Positions 1-8,300 of a stretch of 20,778 bases of DNA are shown piece after piece. Position 1 is the stretch's first letter; each line of letters opens with the position of its first letter. Both the position numbers and the translations under genes were made by a program. A model generated the notes under the pieces. The model was not told the origin of the DNA. It made no database searches and saw nothing but the letters and a program-made list of their open reading frames with translations. Origin of the DNA: a virus; IMG/VR virus record IMGVR_UViG_3300048927_000359, positions 1-20,778 of that record. One strand, written 5' to 3'.

Positions 1-61
1 GGCTCTGCCCGGCTGGTGTTGAATTACGTGCGGAACGCAACGGGGCAGAGCCCCGCTCTAC
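1..61. repeat. Pair of GTAG-headed palindromic repeats (SMAG/REP-like), first one cut by the window edge
   Basis: On the minus strand bases 61-41 read GTAG, then AG, then a hairpin CGGGGC-TCT-GCCCCG. Bases 1-14 on the plus strand look like the second half of a similar unit facing the other way. The two share a perfect 10-bp inverted repeat (1-10 against 43-52). GTAG followed by an imperfect palindrome, often in facing pairs, is the known layout of the SMAG (Stenotrophomonas maltophilia GTAG) REP family. This points to Stenotrophomonas and suggests that this side of the tRNA fragment is chromosome, not phage. The family assignment is from memory of the motif, not from a search. Confidence 0.6.
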
Positions 62-75
62 GGGCGGGCGGACAC

Positions 76-103
76 AAAAAAGCCCACGCAGTGCTGCGCA
101 GGC
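76..103 (-). terminator. Rho-independent terminator of the tRNA-Pro locus
   Basis: On the minus strand a stem of about 10 bp (103-94 with 91-82, two G-T wobbles, loop of 2-4 nt) is followed at once by six T (81-76). It starts 20 nt after the CCA end of the tRNA-Pro fragment and has the right orientation to end that transcript. It is probably the original terminator of the tRNA gene, left behind on the chromosomal side. Confidence 0.75.
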
Positions 104-122
104 TTCTTCGATTTACCAACAA

Positions 123-171
123 TGGTCGGGACGGCCGGATTTGAACCGACGACCCTCTGCCCCCCAGGCAG
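123..171 (-). pseudogene. 3' fragment of tRNA-Pro(GGG), probable attachment site at the prophage-chromosome junction
   Basis: Read on the minus strand, the anticodon loop CTGGGGG with anticodon GGG sits between CTGC and GCAG. It is followed by a good T arm (GTCGG, TTCGAAT, CCGGC), acceptor strand CGTCCCG, discriminator A and CCA. Homology stops at about tRNA position 28. The sequence upstream of that (172-199) has no T8, no normal D arm and no CGGGACG acceptor strand. A stretch GGGATG could pair weakly with CGTCCC, but the 5' half is about five bases short. The usual explanation is integration into a tRNA gene: the element carries a copy of the 3' part, rebuilds the gene at its far end, and leaves the old 3' end displaced. 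A breakpoint in the anticodon stem fits integrases that cross over in the anticodon loop. Confidence 0.65.
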
Positions 172-314
172 CGAGCCTGCCGCGCGCATCCCTTTGTTTT
201 TATTTGACATTCCGGCTAGGCAACGCTCGCCAAACTCATCATTTCATGCCCATATGTATCAATCGCTTACACAACAATAGGGTGCACCGGGCGGTAGCGG
301 ACAGGCCGGGCGCT
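172..314. other. Non-coding, AT-richer junction segment, possible phage att arm
   Basis: No convincing gene lies between the tRNA fragment and the 137-aa gene. The part at about 190-290 is clearly AT-richer than its surroundings. An inverted repeat CAGGC-AGCGA-GCCTG (165-179) spans the point where tRNA homology ends and could be part of an integrase core site. TTGACA at 204-209 has no matching -10 box. Its role as an att arm is inferred from position only. Confidence 0.3.
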
Positions 315-728
315 CTACCTCTCGCCCGGTAGCTTCAGCGCTTCGCTCAGCCGTCGCTCCTGCTGCAACTGGGTGGCCGATCGCTTCGGCCGCGCGGGCT
401 CTTCTCCCTGAGCCGTGAGCTTCTGCACCGCCTGTCGCAGTGGCACCCCCTCCAGAATCCGGGCCGCACACCACCGCTCGGCGTAGCGCTTCCCTTGGCT
501 CACACTCGCCGCGCTGACCCGCTTGTCCTGCCACAGCTTCCGACAGGAGAGGATCACCGTGATGCCATCGGCACCTGGCTGGACGCTGGCGATCTGCCGG
601 CCGTTCCACCACAGGCCCCAAGACTCGCCGAACTGCACCCAGCCTTGTGGCCGTAGGGCGGTCATGAATCCGGTTTGTTCGCAGGGCGGGCGCATGCCGA
701 GCAGGATACGCCCGGGCGTCTCACGCAT
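315..728 (-). CDS. Unrecognised 137-aa protein at the prophage end
   Basis: I do not recognise the family with confidence. The protein is soluble-looking and has a Trp-rich core at about residues 28-55 (GWVQFGESWGLWWNGRQIAS), a middle part ending in AERWCAARILEGVPLRQAV, and a charged Arg/Lys/Gln-rich C-terminus. It has no signal peptide or membrane segment. The ATG at 728 has only a weak ribosome site; ATG codons at 695 and 665 are alternatives. It is transcribed away from the SRAP remnant, with 206 bp of GC-rich sequence (729-934) between the two starts in which I see no clear promoter. It lies between the tail region cargo and the tRNA-Pro fragment, so it is probably the last phage gene before the attachment site. 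Its GC content matches the host, which favours a real gene but also makes chance open frames more likely. Confidence 0.5.
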   Translation of the reverse strand: MRETPGRILLGMRPPCEQTGFMTALRPQGWVQFGESWGLWWNGRQIASVQPGADGITVILSCRKLWQDKRVSAASVSQGKRYAERWCAARILEGVPLRQAVQKLTAQGEEPARPKRSATQLQQERRLSEALKLPGER

Positions 729-934
729 TGCGACCAGGTGTCGAGGCGGCGCGGCTCAGGCGCTCCCGGGTTGAGCGGCCAATGGCCCCGGGTCCGACAG
801 GGATAGGTTGCGCCACTGCGGCAAGCGCGCACACCGGGGAACGCAGCGCGCTGGCGTAGGGCTTGGCCTGCCGGGGTCGTCAGGGTGCACGTCGCGCGAA
901 GGTCGGGGCCGGCAGCGGGGAGTATGGTTCGTCC

Positions 935-1312
935 ATGTGCGGCCGATTAGTCCAGACCCCGATCAGAGACGCCGCCGGCCCGGGCTTCCCGCAGCTGGTG
1001 GGCGACCTGCTCTCCATGCCGGCCAGCTACAACCTGGCGCCGACACAGCGCGCGACCGTGGTGCTGGACCTGGGCGACGGCCTCCAGCTGCAGCCACTGA
1101 CCCGGGGCCTGCTGCCCTTCTGGCCGAAGGGCAAGAGGCGGTATGGGTCAACCATCAACGCCCGCGTGGAGGCGGTGACCACCAAGCCGGCGTTTCGCTC
1201 GGCCTTCAAGACGCGCCGCTGCGTGGTGCCTGTGGCCGGGCACTACGAATCGTTGGAGAGCCCGGAGAATGGAAATAACCCTGAGTTATCCAGGCGGCTA
1301 GGCCGCTGCTGA
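935..1312 (+). pseudogene. Truncated SOS response-associated peptidase (SRAP, YedK/HMCES-like)
   Basis: SRAP proteins bind abasic sites in single-stranded DNA and form a DNA-protein crosslink through Cys2. This gene starts MCGR, so Cys2 is exposed after Met removal. YNLAPTQ follows at 32-38, Asn75 lies in STINARVE and Glu105 in AGHYE, at exactly the E. coli YedK positions Asn75 and Glu105. Right after Glu105 the family motif would continue with Trp; here the frame turns into SLESPENGN and stops at 125 aa, against about 220 aa in the family. The part carrying the catalytic His (His160 in YedK) is missing. I chose the start at 935 rather than the longer frame because MCGR is invariant; GGGGAG lies upstream. 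It is the only plus-strand gene here and converges on the DUF2971 gene, whose arrival may have removed its 3' half. Between the two stops (1313-1411) I see only a short GCGGC-TAG-GCCGC hairpin. Confidence 0.8.
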
Positions 1313-1411
1313 CCGCCAGCCCTGATAGGACAGCGGCCCGGTGTGTCTGGCACCTGCGTAGATCGACTCCTAGCTCACCACACCTCGGAGCCTGCCACTC
1401 TCTCACTGAGC

Positions 1412-2308
1412 TTACGGGCGCGGCTCGATGGTGATCCTCTCCACGCCATTCTCCGGCGCGTTGCTCCAACGACCATCCAGTGATCCATCTGCGCTGAAGG
1501 TGTCGAGTTCACTACGGAAGTCCAGTGCATAACGATCGTGTTTCGCACGCGCAAAGTACAGTTTCACGTGTTGGAACCAGGGGCATGCGAGCAACGTTCG
1601 CAACTCATTGACGTTTGCGTCACTGACTCGACATCCAACTGTGATCGACCTAAGGGCATTAGGCGAAAATGGGACTGGGTACAGCGTCTCGGCCGCCGGA
1701 GCTGGGATCATTCCCGGCACTATTGGTAGCAGTGCGCGCCATTCCGTTTCGTGGCTCCATTCCTCGCTTTTGTGCAGGTAGGGAAAATCTGGGTCAGCAT
1801 CCATATCTTCAAAGGTCAGCTGCGGCCGAAACTTGTCGTATTGCACAGCGCGCGGCTGGGCTGAATCCAGGAACAGTGCGCGGCTGAACTCCAAGGCCAG
1901 TCCTTTGCCTCCCTCCGCGTAGTAAGCCCACAACAATAGGTTGCGACGCGGATCACCGGAGTGGCCCGAGTCAACGTCGATCATGACGCTAGTATCTAGC
2001 GAAGCGCTCACCGACAGCACAGCGTGCATGCTGGCAAATGCTTCGACGCGCTCACGGTAGCCTGCCAGTTGATCGTAGCGCTCGGTGGAATAACGCGCGT
2101 CCTCTTCCGTCCAAGAGACCTTTGCGTGATCCAGTTTGGCGCCCTCAGCGGTATGATGTGTGACTGCAGGCAGCAACTCAAATACATCGTTCAGATCGTT
2201 GGCACGACGATAGCCGACGCTACAGGTCCTCAACATCACCAAGCCACCGCCGATAGTGACGAACTTGAAGAAGGAGTGCGGCATTTCCGGTGCAGATGCG
2301 TTGCTCAT
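1412..2308 (-). CDS. DUF2971 family protein, accessory (moron) gene
   Basis: This 298-aa protein carries the landmarks I associate with DUF2971: an N-terminal FFKF segment (13-16), NDVFE at 40-44, LLLWAYYAEGGKGLALEF at about 124-141, a K(x)nEWSHETEWR motif at 180-191, and FSPNALRSITVGC at 214-226. The family is common in prophages and genomic islands, and no reaction is established for it as far as I know. There is no signal peptide or membrane helix. GC is about 53-55% in two 60-base lines I counted (1561-1620 and 1981-2040), well below the tail genes, which suggests recent acquisition. It lies beyond the end of the tail operon, 263 bp downstream of it, in the same orientation. The ribosome site at the ATG is weak (GAAGAATTCC). 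By position it is likely expressed in the lysogen and could act in defence or host fitness, but that is inference. Confidence 0.75.
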   Translation of the reverse strand: MSNASAPEMPHSFFKFVTIGGGLVMLRTCSVGYRRANDLNDVFELLPAVTHHTAEGAKLDHAKVSWTEEDARYSTERYDQLAGYRERVEAFASMHAVLSVSASLDTSVMIDVDSGHSGDPRRNLLLWAYYAEGGKGLALEFSRALFLDSAQPRAVQYDKFRPQLTFEDMDADPDFPYLHKSEEWSHETEWRALLPIVPGMIPAPAAETLYPVPFSPNALRSITVGCRVSDANVNELRTLLACPWFQHVKLYFARAKHDRYALDFRSELDTFSADGSLDGRWSNAPENGVERITIEPRP

Positions 2309-2321
2309 GGAATTCTTCGGA

Positions 2322-2370
2322 TTGATCAGTGATTCGTTTGATCATGGCCGATGACGGCATGGAAAGCCAA
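2322..2370 (-). promoter_or_regulatory. Candidate promoter with paired TTGATCA sites ahead of the DUF2971 gene
   Basis: On the minus strand TTGGCT (2370-2365) and CATGAT (2346-2341) are 18 bp apart, each matching four of six consensus bases, with the -10 box about 33 bp before the ATG. Two direct copies of TTGATCA (plus strand 2322-2328 and 2338-2344, centres 16 bp apart) overlap the -10 box and the likely start region, as an operator might. The rest of the gap 2309-2571 holds only a 7-bp hairpin (2432-2449, loop CAAG) and no supportable gene. Confidence 0.25.
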
Positions 2371-2571
2371 CACCACGGATGTACCAACGCCTCAGTGCTT
2401 TGACACAGAACCGGGACAGGCCATGCAACTACTGCTCGCAAGCGAGCAGCGGGCGATTTATGCATACAGCATCAGCCGCGCCGTAAATACCCCACATAGC
2501 AACCCAGTGCAGCTGCTGAAGCAAGTGAGCTAAGCCACCGACGTATCAGGGTATCGGGCCGCTCGCCTCAG

Positions 2572-2940
2572 CTACCCCGCCGCATCGACGAACTCGCCAT
2601 TCCCAGCAGGATCCTCGGCAAGCGGCACGGCGGCGGCGTCCCATACCCGCTCGGTCGCCGCCTTGATCAATGCCATCAACTTCCAGCCTGGCTCTACGAT
2701 CACCTCGCCAGTGAACGGGTCGGTGATGGTGTACTCCCCTCCCAGCAACCCCAGGATGTCCTGCCGAATAGTACGGTCATATCCTCGCGTGTTGACCACT
2801 CGGGTTTCCCTATCCCAGTCCACCCGCTCGAAGTGGAACAGCACCGGTCCGGTGTTGGTCCGGAAATCCCACTGCACATCGATGCGGGTGGCGAACATCT
2901 CCACCGCGTTGTTGCCGCCTTCGGAAAGGATCAGGCTCAT
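2572..2940 (-). CDS. Small tail-region protein following the tail-tip gene
   Basis: The protein has 122 aa and no family I recognise firmly. It is mostly beta-strand-like in the first half, with a short stretch ITDPFTGEVIVEPGWKLMALI in the middle and an acidic C-terminus. It is the last gene of the late structural operon, directly after the tail-tip/fibre gene, a spot that often holds a small tail-tip accessory protein or fibre assembly factor. I chose the ATG at 2940 because GGAG lies 8 nt before it. The GTG at 2946 would overlap the previous stop as GTGA but has its ribosome site only 2-3 nt away. No terminator is visible directly downstream. Confidence 0.6.
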   Translation of the reverse strand: MSLILSEGGNNAVEMFATRIDVQWDFRTNTGPVLFHFERVDWDRETRVVNTRGYDRTIRQDILGLLGGEYTITDPFTGEVIVEPGWKLMALIKAATERVWDAAAVPLAEDPAGNGEFVDAAG

Positions 2941-2942
2941 GA

Positions 2943-5390
2943 TCACTGCTCCACAGAGATGATGGAAAGGTTCTGGGTAATCGTCTGCGAGTCGAAGGAC
3001 CCGGACTGGTGGGTGACGCTCTGCTCGCCAAATGCGACGATGAGTGCCCGATAGCTGACTGTCTCGAGAGCCGTGCTGCTGTCGTTTACAGTCAGCGCCG
3101 CGCCCCAGCCCGATATAGCAGTGTCAGGACCGTCGAACTCATTGATCAGGTCGACGCTGCCCGTGACGTTGAGCACCTGCCAAAGGACCCAGCCGCCCGT
3201 CCCGATCTGGCGGAACAGTTGCACCTGGGCAGTATTGGCGCCGCTGCCGGCGATGAACCCGGAACTGCCGCTGGCTGATTTCTGCCGACGGTGTGTGCGG
3301 GAGAAACTAATCGTTACCGTCCGGTTGCCGCCGTTGGTGCGGAACGGGCCGTTTACCAGTTCAGTGCCTACGGTCTGCGTTGTTCCGGTCTGTACAGCGT
3401 TGCGCAAAATGCCGGCCGACAGGCTGCCGCCGAAGTAAGCGTTGCCCTTGTTGTCGATCCAGAAGATGCCGTGTGCCTTGCTGGCGGCGTTCGGATCCGA
3501 GCCCACGCCGATGTACATCATCAGGTCACCGGTGGTGCCAAACGGCTTGCCGTGGACCTGCATGTAACCCCCAGACCGGGTGACCCAGCGGCCGGCCTCG
3601 AAGGTAGTGCTGCCAGTGCCGTTGGGATCGGTGACATTGAGGCGATCAGCCACGATATCGAAGATGCCCTGCGCGCCGTCATTGTTCGCACGCCAACCGA
3701 TCACCCGGTTGTTGACGTCCAGCAGCACGCCGGCCTTGGCCTCCAGGCGTGTCTGGCCGTTCTCCAACTGCGTTGCCCGGGTTTCAAGGATCTGCGTGGC
3801 GCTGGCGGCCAGCTGCACGGCAGTATCATCGGTCCAGAGTGTCGGTGTGAGCCCCAGCTCCAGCTTCATGCGCCGGACACTGTTGATGGTGTTGGTGCCC
3901 TCGAAGATGATTCGGCAATTTAAGTAGATCGTGCCAGCCGGAGCGTTGATCGCCACGAAGATCTGCTGCCACTGACCTACCTTGCTCCGCTCCGAAACCG
4001 CCGTAGTGCTACCAATGAAGCCCTGAGCACTGAATGCTCCGATCTCCACCCGCACATTGCCGGCATCGGAGTTTCGGTACACCTCGGCACTGAGCACATA
4101 GATGCCCGCAGTGGTGTCAACCCGCTGCTCGCTCGCGGTGCCGCCCTGGACCGCGTTGACCGCAAGGTAGTTTCCGTATTTCGGCTCGTAGTAGATGGCG
4201 CTCCCGAACGGGGCGGTCCAATAGGTGAACCCCCTCGCATAGGATGAATCCTTGAGCATGTTCGGACTGCCGCCCAGCTTGGCCGTCACTTGGGTTATTG
4301 CACTGCCCTGCGCATCCAGCCGGCCATCAATCTGGTCAACGCGCGATCTTACTTGCGCCACCGTGTCCACTGACGCCTTCCCCGCCACCGCGGCATTGGT
4401 TTGGTCGATGCGCTGGCCCAGGGCGTTATCACGGCTGGCGCTGGCGGTATCTACGGCCGAGACCTGAGCCGTGCTCGCCTTGTCGCCGAGTGCCGCGTTG
4501 GTGGTGTCGATACGCTGCCCCAACGCGGCAACGTCATCCGCTCGCGCTTGGATCTCGCTGGCTACCTGTGCCGACGTGGCCAGAGGTCCGCTTCCCGCCG
4601 GCAGGCGCGCCACGACTGCGTCCACGCGGCCAACCTCTGCAGCAAGGTCGCTGGCGTTCTGACAGGCAATGCTAATCGTTGCAGCCAGCGCATCACCCAC
4701 CGAGGCGTACTCGCCGATCTCCTGCCATGAGGCCGGATCGGTGCCCGGGACCACGCCCGTGCTCATCACCACCGCTTGGTAAAGCACCCCTCCCAGACGC
4801 GAGAAGGCCCCTGCGGGATACTCGCGGTCGGCCACCCACTCGCCAGCGCCGATGACGTCCTCGAGCATCCCATTCAGCGCCGACACCTGCTCATCGGTGT
4901 ACTGCCGCGCGGCGCCCACGGCCTGGTCCACAGCGTCCAGATCCCCCGCCAGGCGGTCGATGATCTCCTGCGTGATGGCCTGGTTCAGCGCCTCCATCTC
5001 CACGTAGTTCGGCACTTTGCCTGGCTGCGCCCCTACGACGCTGCCCTCGCCGGCTTTGCCCCGGACGCTCGCGGTGATCTTGAACCACCACAGCTGCCCG
5101 CTGCCATCGCTGTAGAGGTATCGGGTCTCGGTGGTCCTGTGAATCTCCGTCCACGGCCCGTCTTGCGCTGGGCCGCGCTCGATTATGTAGATCACGCCCT
5201 CCTGGTCCACGGCGGCCCACTCGATGAGCACGCCGTCGGCGACCGGATTGGGCACGACACCCTCCACCGGTGGCGTGTCCGGAGACACGTACACCTTCGG
5301 GAACCATGACGAACGCTGCACCTCCACCGGCGTTACAGACGGCAACGGCGCCCCGCCAATGTCTATCAGGGTGTTTTTCCTTGCCTGCAT
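2943..5390 (-). CDS. Tail-tip / host-recognition protein with coiled coil and carbohydrate-binding-like modules
   Basis: This 815-aa protein lies just after the tape measure gene, where siphophages encode the tip or central fibre. In order I see: a fibronectin III-like domain at about 36-112; a helical part at 130-180; a short WVADREYPAGAF...GVLYQAVV...W module at about 185-228 that resembles chitin-binding (CBM5/12-like) modules; coiled coil at 235-370 with a repeated LGQRID(T/Q)TNAA unit (290-300 and 324-334); a beta-rich module at 376-520 resembling CBM4/9 domains (NMLKDSSYARGFTYW at its start); a DUF1983-like segment at about 525-660, as in lambda gpJ-type proteins; and a Ser/Thr/Gly-rich C-terminal domain. 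The start follows the tape measure stop by 5 bp, with AAGG 9 nt before the ATG. It most likely binds the cell surface and sets host range. It is shorter than lambda J and lacks an obvious J hub part. Confidence 0.8.
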   Translation of the reverse strand: MQARKNTLIDIGGAPLPSVTPVEVQRSSWFPKVYVSPDTPPVEGVVPNPVADGVLIEWAAVDQEGVIYIIERGPAQDGPWTEIHRTTETRYLYSDGSGQLWWFKITASVRGKAGEGSVVGAQPGKVPNYVEMEALNQAITQEIIDRLAGDLDAVDQAVGAARQYTDEQVSALNGMLEDVIGAGEWVADREYPAGAFSRLGGVLYQAVVMSTGVVPGTDPASWQEIGEYASVGDALAATISIACQNASDLAAEVGRVDAVVARLPAGSGPLATSAQVASEIQARADDVAALGQRIDTTNAALGDKASTAQVSAVDTASASRDNALGQRIDQTNAAVAGKASVDTVAQVRSRVDQIDGRLDAQGSAITQVTAKLGGSPNMLKDSSYARGFTYWTAPFGSAIYYEPKYGNYLAVNAVQGGTASEQRVDTTAGIYVLSAEVYRNSDAGNVRVEIGAFSAQGFIGSTTAVSERSKVGQWQQIFVAINAPAGTIYLNCRIIFEGTNTINSVRRMKLELGLTPTLWTDDTAVQLAASATQILETRATQLENGQTRLEAKAGVLLDVNNRVIGWRANNDGAQGIFDIVADRLNVTDPNGTGSTTFEAGRWVTRSGGYMQVHGKPFGTTGDLMMYIGVGSDPNAASKAHGIFWIDNKGNAYFGGSLSAGILRNAVQTGTTQTVGTELVNGPFRTNGGNRTVTISFSRTHRRQKSASGSSGFIAGSGANTAQVQLFRQIGTGGWVLWQVLNVTGSVDLINEFDGPDTAISGWGAALTVNDSSTALETVSYRALIVAFGEQSVTHQSGSFDSQTITQNLSIISVEQ

Positions 5391-5395
5391 GTGAA

Positions 5396-8300
5396 TTACC
5401 TTGCGTTGAGCGCTGTGCGCATTGCCGAACTGCTGCTGGTGCGTACGCCCGTGGTGGTGACCGACAGCAGGTCCCGAATCAGCTGGTTCTGTTCTGCCAG
5501 CAGGGCGTTGCTCTGCTGCAGCGCTGCGTTGGTTTCGGCCTGGCCCTTCCCCTCGACCACCAGGTCGAACACTGCCCGGCTGAAGTTGTCCGGCAGCGCC
5601 TCGATGGCGTCGGCCAGCTGGCCCATGCTGGTGCCGTCCTCGGTGTCGAGGTTGCCGACCTTCATGCTGTCGATCAGGCCGGTCACCTGGCCATACAGGC
5701 CGCTGTAGTCCTGCCCGCTGGCGTAGAGGTTCCGACCAAAGCCCAGCGCCGCCTGTGCGGCCGCCTGCGCGGCGCTGGTGTCACCACCGGCCACCGCACG
5801 CTCCAGCTCCTGCATCGTCTTCTGGAGCTTCTCCTGGTCGGTCAGCGGCGACAGGTCGCTGGTGTCCAACCCGTACCGCATCGCCTTCTTGTCGGCGTCG
5901 ATCTGGGCCTGGAGCTTGCCCATGTTCGTCGCGCGCAACGCCTCGATCTTGGCCAGGTCCTCGGCGCGGGCACCGGACAGGCCCAGCGCCTTGGCGTAGT
6001 CGTTGGCCGCCTTCACCTGCTGGCGGTACGTGCGTTCAATCGTGAGCGCCTGCGACTGGTACTGGGTCAGGTCGCCGGTGAGCAGCTGGGTGCTTATGTC
6101 AGCCATCAGGCTGGCGTAGTTGCCCAGCAGGCCGCTCACCTTCTCGATCTGGGTGGCCAGGTCCGTGCCGGCCACGCTGGCCAGGTCCTGGAAGTAGTCC
6201 ACCGCCTTGTTGACCTTCTCGATCTCCATCGAATTCAGCGCGCGGCCGAGCTGGTCGGCGTTGCCCACCGCCAGCGCGATGGACGCACTGAGCGCGGAGA
6301 AGACGTCGGACGCCTCGAAGTACCCATCCAGCTGGCCACCAAACCCGGCCGCCTTCACCGCCTCGGTGAACAGCCTGTCGGTCATGTCGCCCAGATAGGC
6401 CTCCAGCTGCGACTTCGCCTCGGCCGAATCGGCCGACAGCTGCAGCTTGCCCAGCGACACCTTCACCCCGGCCAGCTGCCCCGACAGGTCGACGCCCAGC
6501 TGTTTGGCCAAGTCCGTCGTGGCGCCGCGCACCTGGCGCGCGGCCATGTCGAAGGTGCGGTCGATGCCCGGGTCAAGTGAACCGTACTGCGTCCACTTCT
6601 TGTCGCTGCGGAACATGCCTCCCTTGGCCTTGATATCCGCGTAGGACTGGCCGTCGAACCCACCGAAGCCGTAACTGCCGGTGAGCCCCTGCCCCGTCAC
6701 CTTGGGCGCGCTGCGGCCGAACAGCTTGGCGTGGATGCTGGACCCGGACAGGATCGATGCGGTCTTGTCGTTGAAGCCCAGCCCACGGAACCCCTTGTCC
6801 GCAAGGCCCACCGCACCGGCGGTGGCGATCTTGCCGGCCCAGCTTTCGCCGTTGGCAATATCCCAGCCTTGGTCGAACAGCTCGGCGTTCTTCATCATGC
6901 CGGCGACGATCCACCCGATGATGGGGACGGCGGCCGCGGCGGTAGAACCCGCTGCCCCTGCGCCGGCAGCTGCAGAGCCGCCGGCCGCGCTGGCGCCCCC
7001 GCCGGCAAAGGTGGCGATGTTGTTGCCGAACCCCATCAGGTTGCCGGCGCCCGCACCGCTGCTGGCGGCACCCGCACCGAACAGCCCCTGCCCTTTGGCC
7101 AGTAGGCCGGCGATGTTGCCCACGTTCTGCCCGCCAGCGGCAGAGCCGTTGCCGCCGAACAGCCCCATCAGGCTATCCATGCTGAAGCCGCCGCCTTGGC
7201 TGCCCCAGTTGCTGATGCCGTCCATGATCCTGGTCTGGATCGGGATCACCAGTTTCTGCTGCAGCAGCTCCCGGGCAAGGTCGCGCAACCCCTGCTTTGC
7301 CGTGTCCTTCAGGTCATCCCACAGACCGTTGAAGTCACGCAAGCCACTGGCCACGAAGTCGGCCATGGCGTCAGCGGCGCCATCCACGCCATGCAACACG
7401 ACGTTCGCCCAGGCTTCGACGTTGGCGGCCGCTTCTTCTACCTGAAGAGACAGGGACGCCGCCGCATCGGCGGCGTCCAGCATCGACCGTTCGTACTGCT
7501 CGTAGCTGCCCGCCCCCTTGGCCAGCGCCAGTGCTTGCTTGCTGCCGGCGGCCTCGACTGCCTTCTGCAGCTCTTCGCGCATGTCGCGCTCGTTCATCAG
7601 CTGCCGGCGGTACAGCTCGCGTGCGCGCCCGACCTTGCCGAGCATCACCAGCTCACCGTCCATGGCGGCAATCAGCGCCTCGGGAGCGCCCATCGCCTTC
7701 TCGACCTGAGTGGCAAGCTTGGCGTACTCCATGGCACTCTGGGCCATCAGTACATTGGCGTCGGCCTGGGCGACAGCCCCCTTCTCCAATAGCTCGTTGT
7801 ACTGAGCCATGTTGTTGAGATGCTTCGCCATGGCCTCAGCGAGCGGACCATTCATCGCGCCAGCAGCTTCCTCTGCCTGTTGCTGATAGCGCTTGATCGA
7901 CTCAGCATCGGCCTTGCGATCCTTCGCGCCGGCACGCTCAGCTGCGGAGGCAGCCGTACGTGATTCAGTGAAATTCTTCTGCGCGGCAGCCAGCTCGGTC
8001 TGCAGCCGGATGTACTGGGCGCCCTGCTCGATGTATTGCTTGACCTTCGGGTCGTCGCGCTTGGAGAAGTCGAGGCCACCGGCCTGCGCCTCCTTGAACC
8101 AATCGGCCACATCCAGCTTGGCGACGTCCGCCGCACCCTTGCCGACGCGCGCGAGCTGCCCCGGCAGCGATTGCATCGCCGAAGCGATGCGCTTGCCTGC
8201 TGCGCCGGCCGAATCGCCCAGCGCATTGAACGAACCCGACAGTGCGTCGGTTGCGCTCTTCGCCTGGGTGCTACTCCCGGTAAATGCCTCGAGGATCGAC

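Noticed and set aside
204-232. TTGACA as a promoter near the attachment site
   Set aside because: No acceptable -10 box lies at 16-18 bp (TCGCCA at 17 bp) and no plus-strand gene follows.
259-621. 120-codon minus-strand frame overlapping the 137-aa gene
   Set aside because: It is rich in Arg, Ala, Gly and Pro, is in a different frame from the better gene, and has no supporting ribosome site.
2432-2449. 7-bp hairpin as terminator of the tail operon
   Set aside because: There is no T-run on either strand, and it lies over 120 bp after the last tail gene.
2351-2533. 60-codon plus-strand frame in the gap before the DUF2971 gene
   Set aside because: It has no ribosome site and no recognisable features; its length is expected by chance.
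5270-6580. 436-codon plus-strand frame
   Set aside because: It is antisense to the tape measure gene with shadow-frame composition; the tape measure reading is certain.
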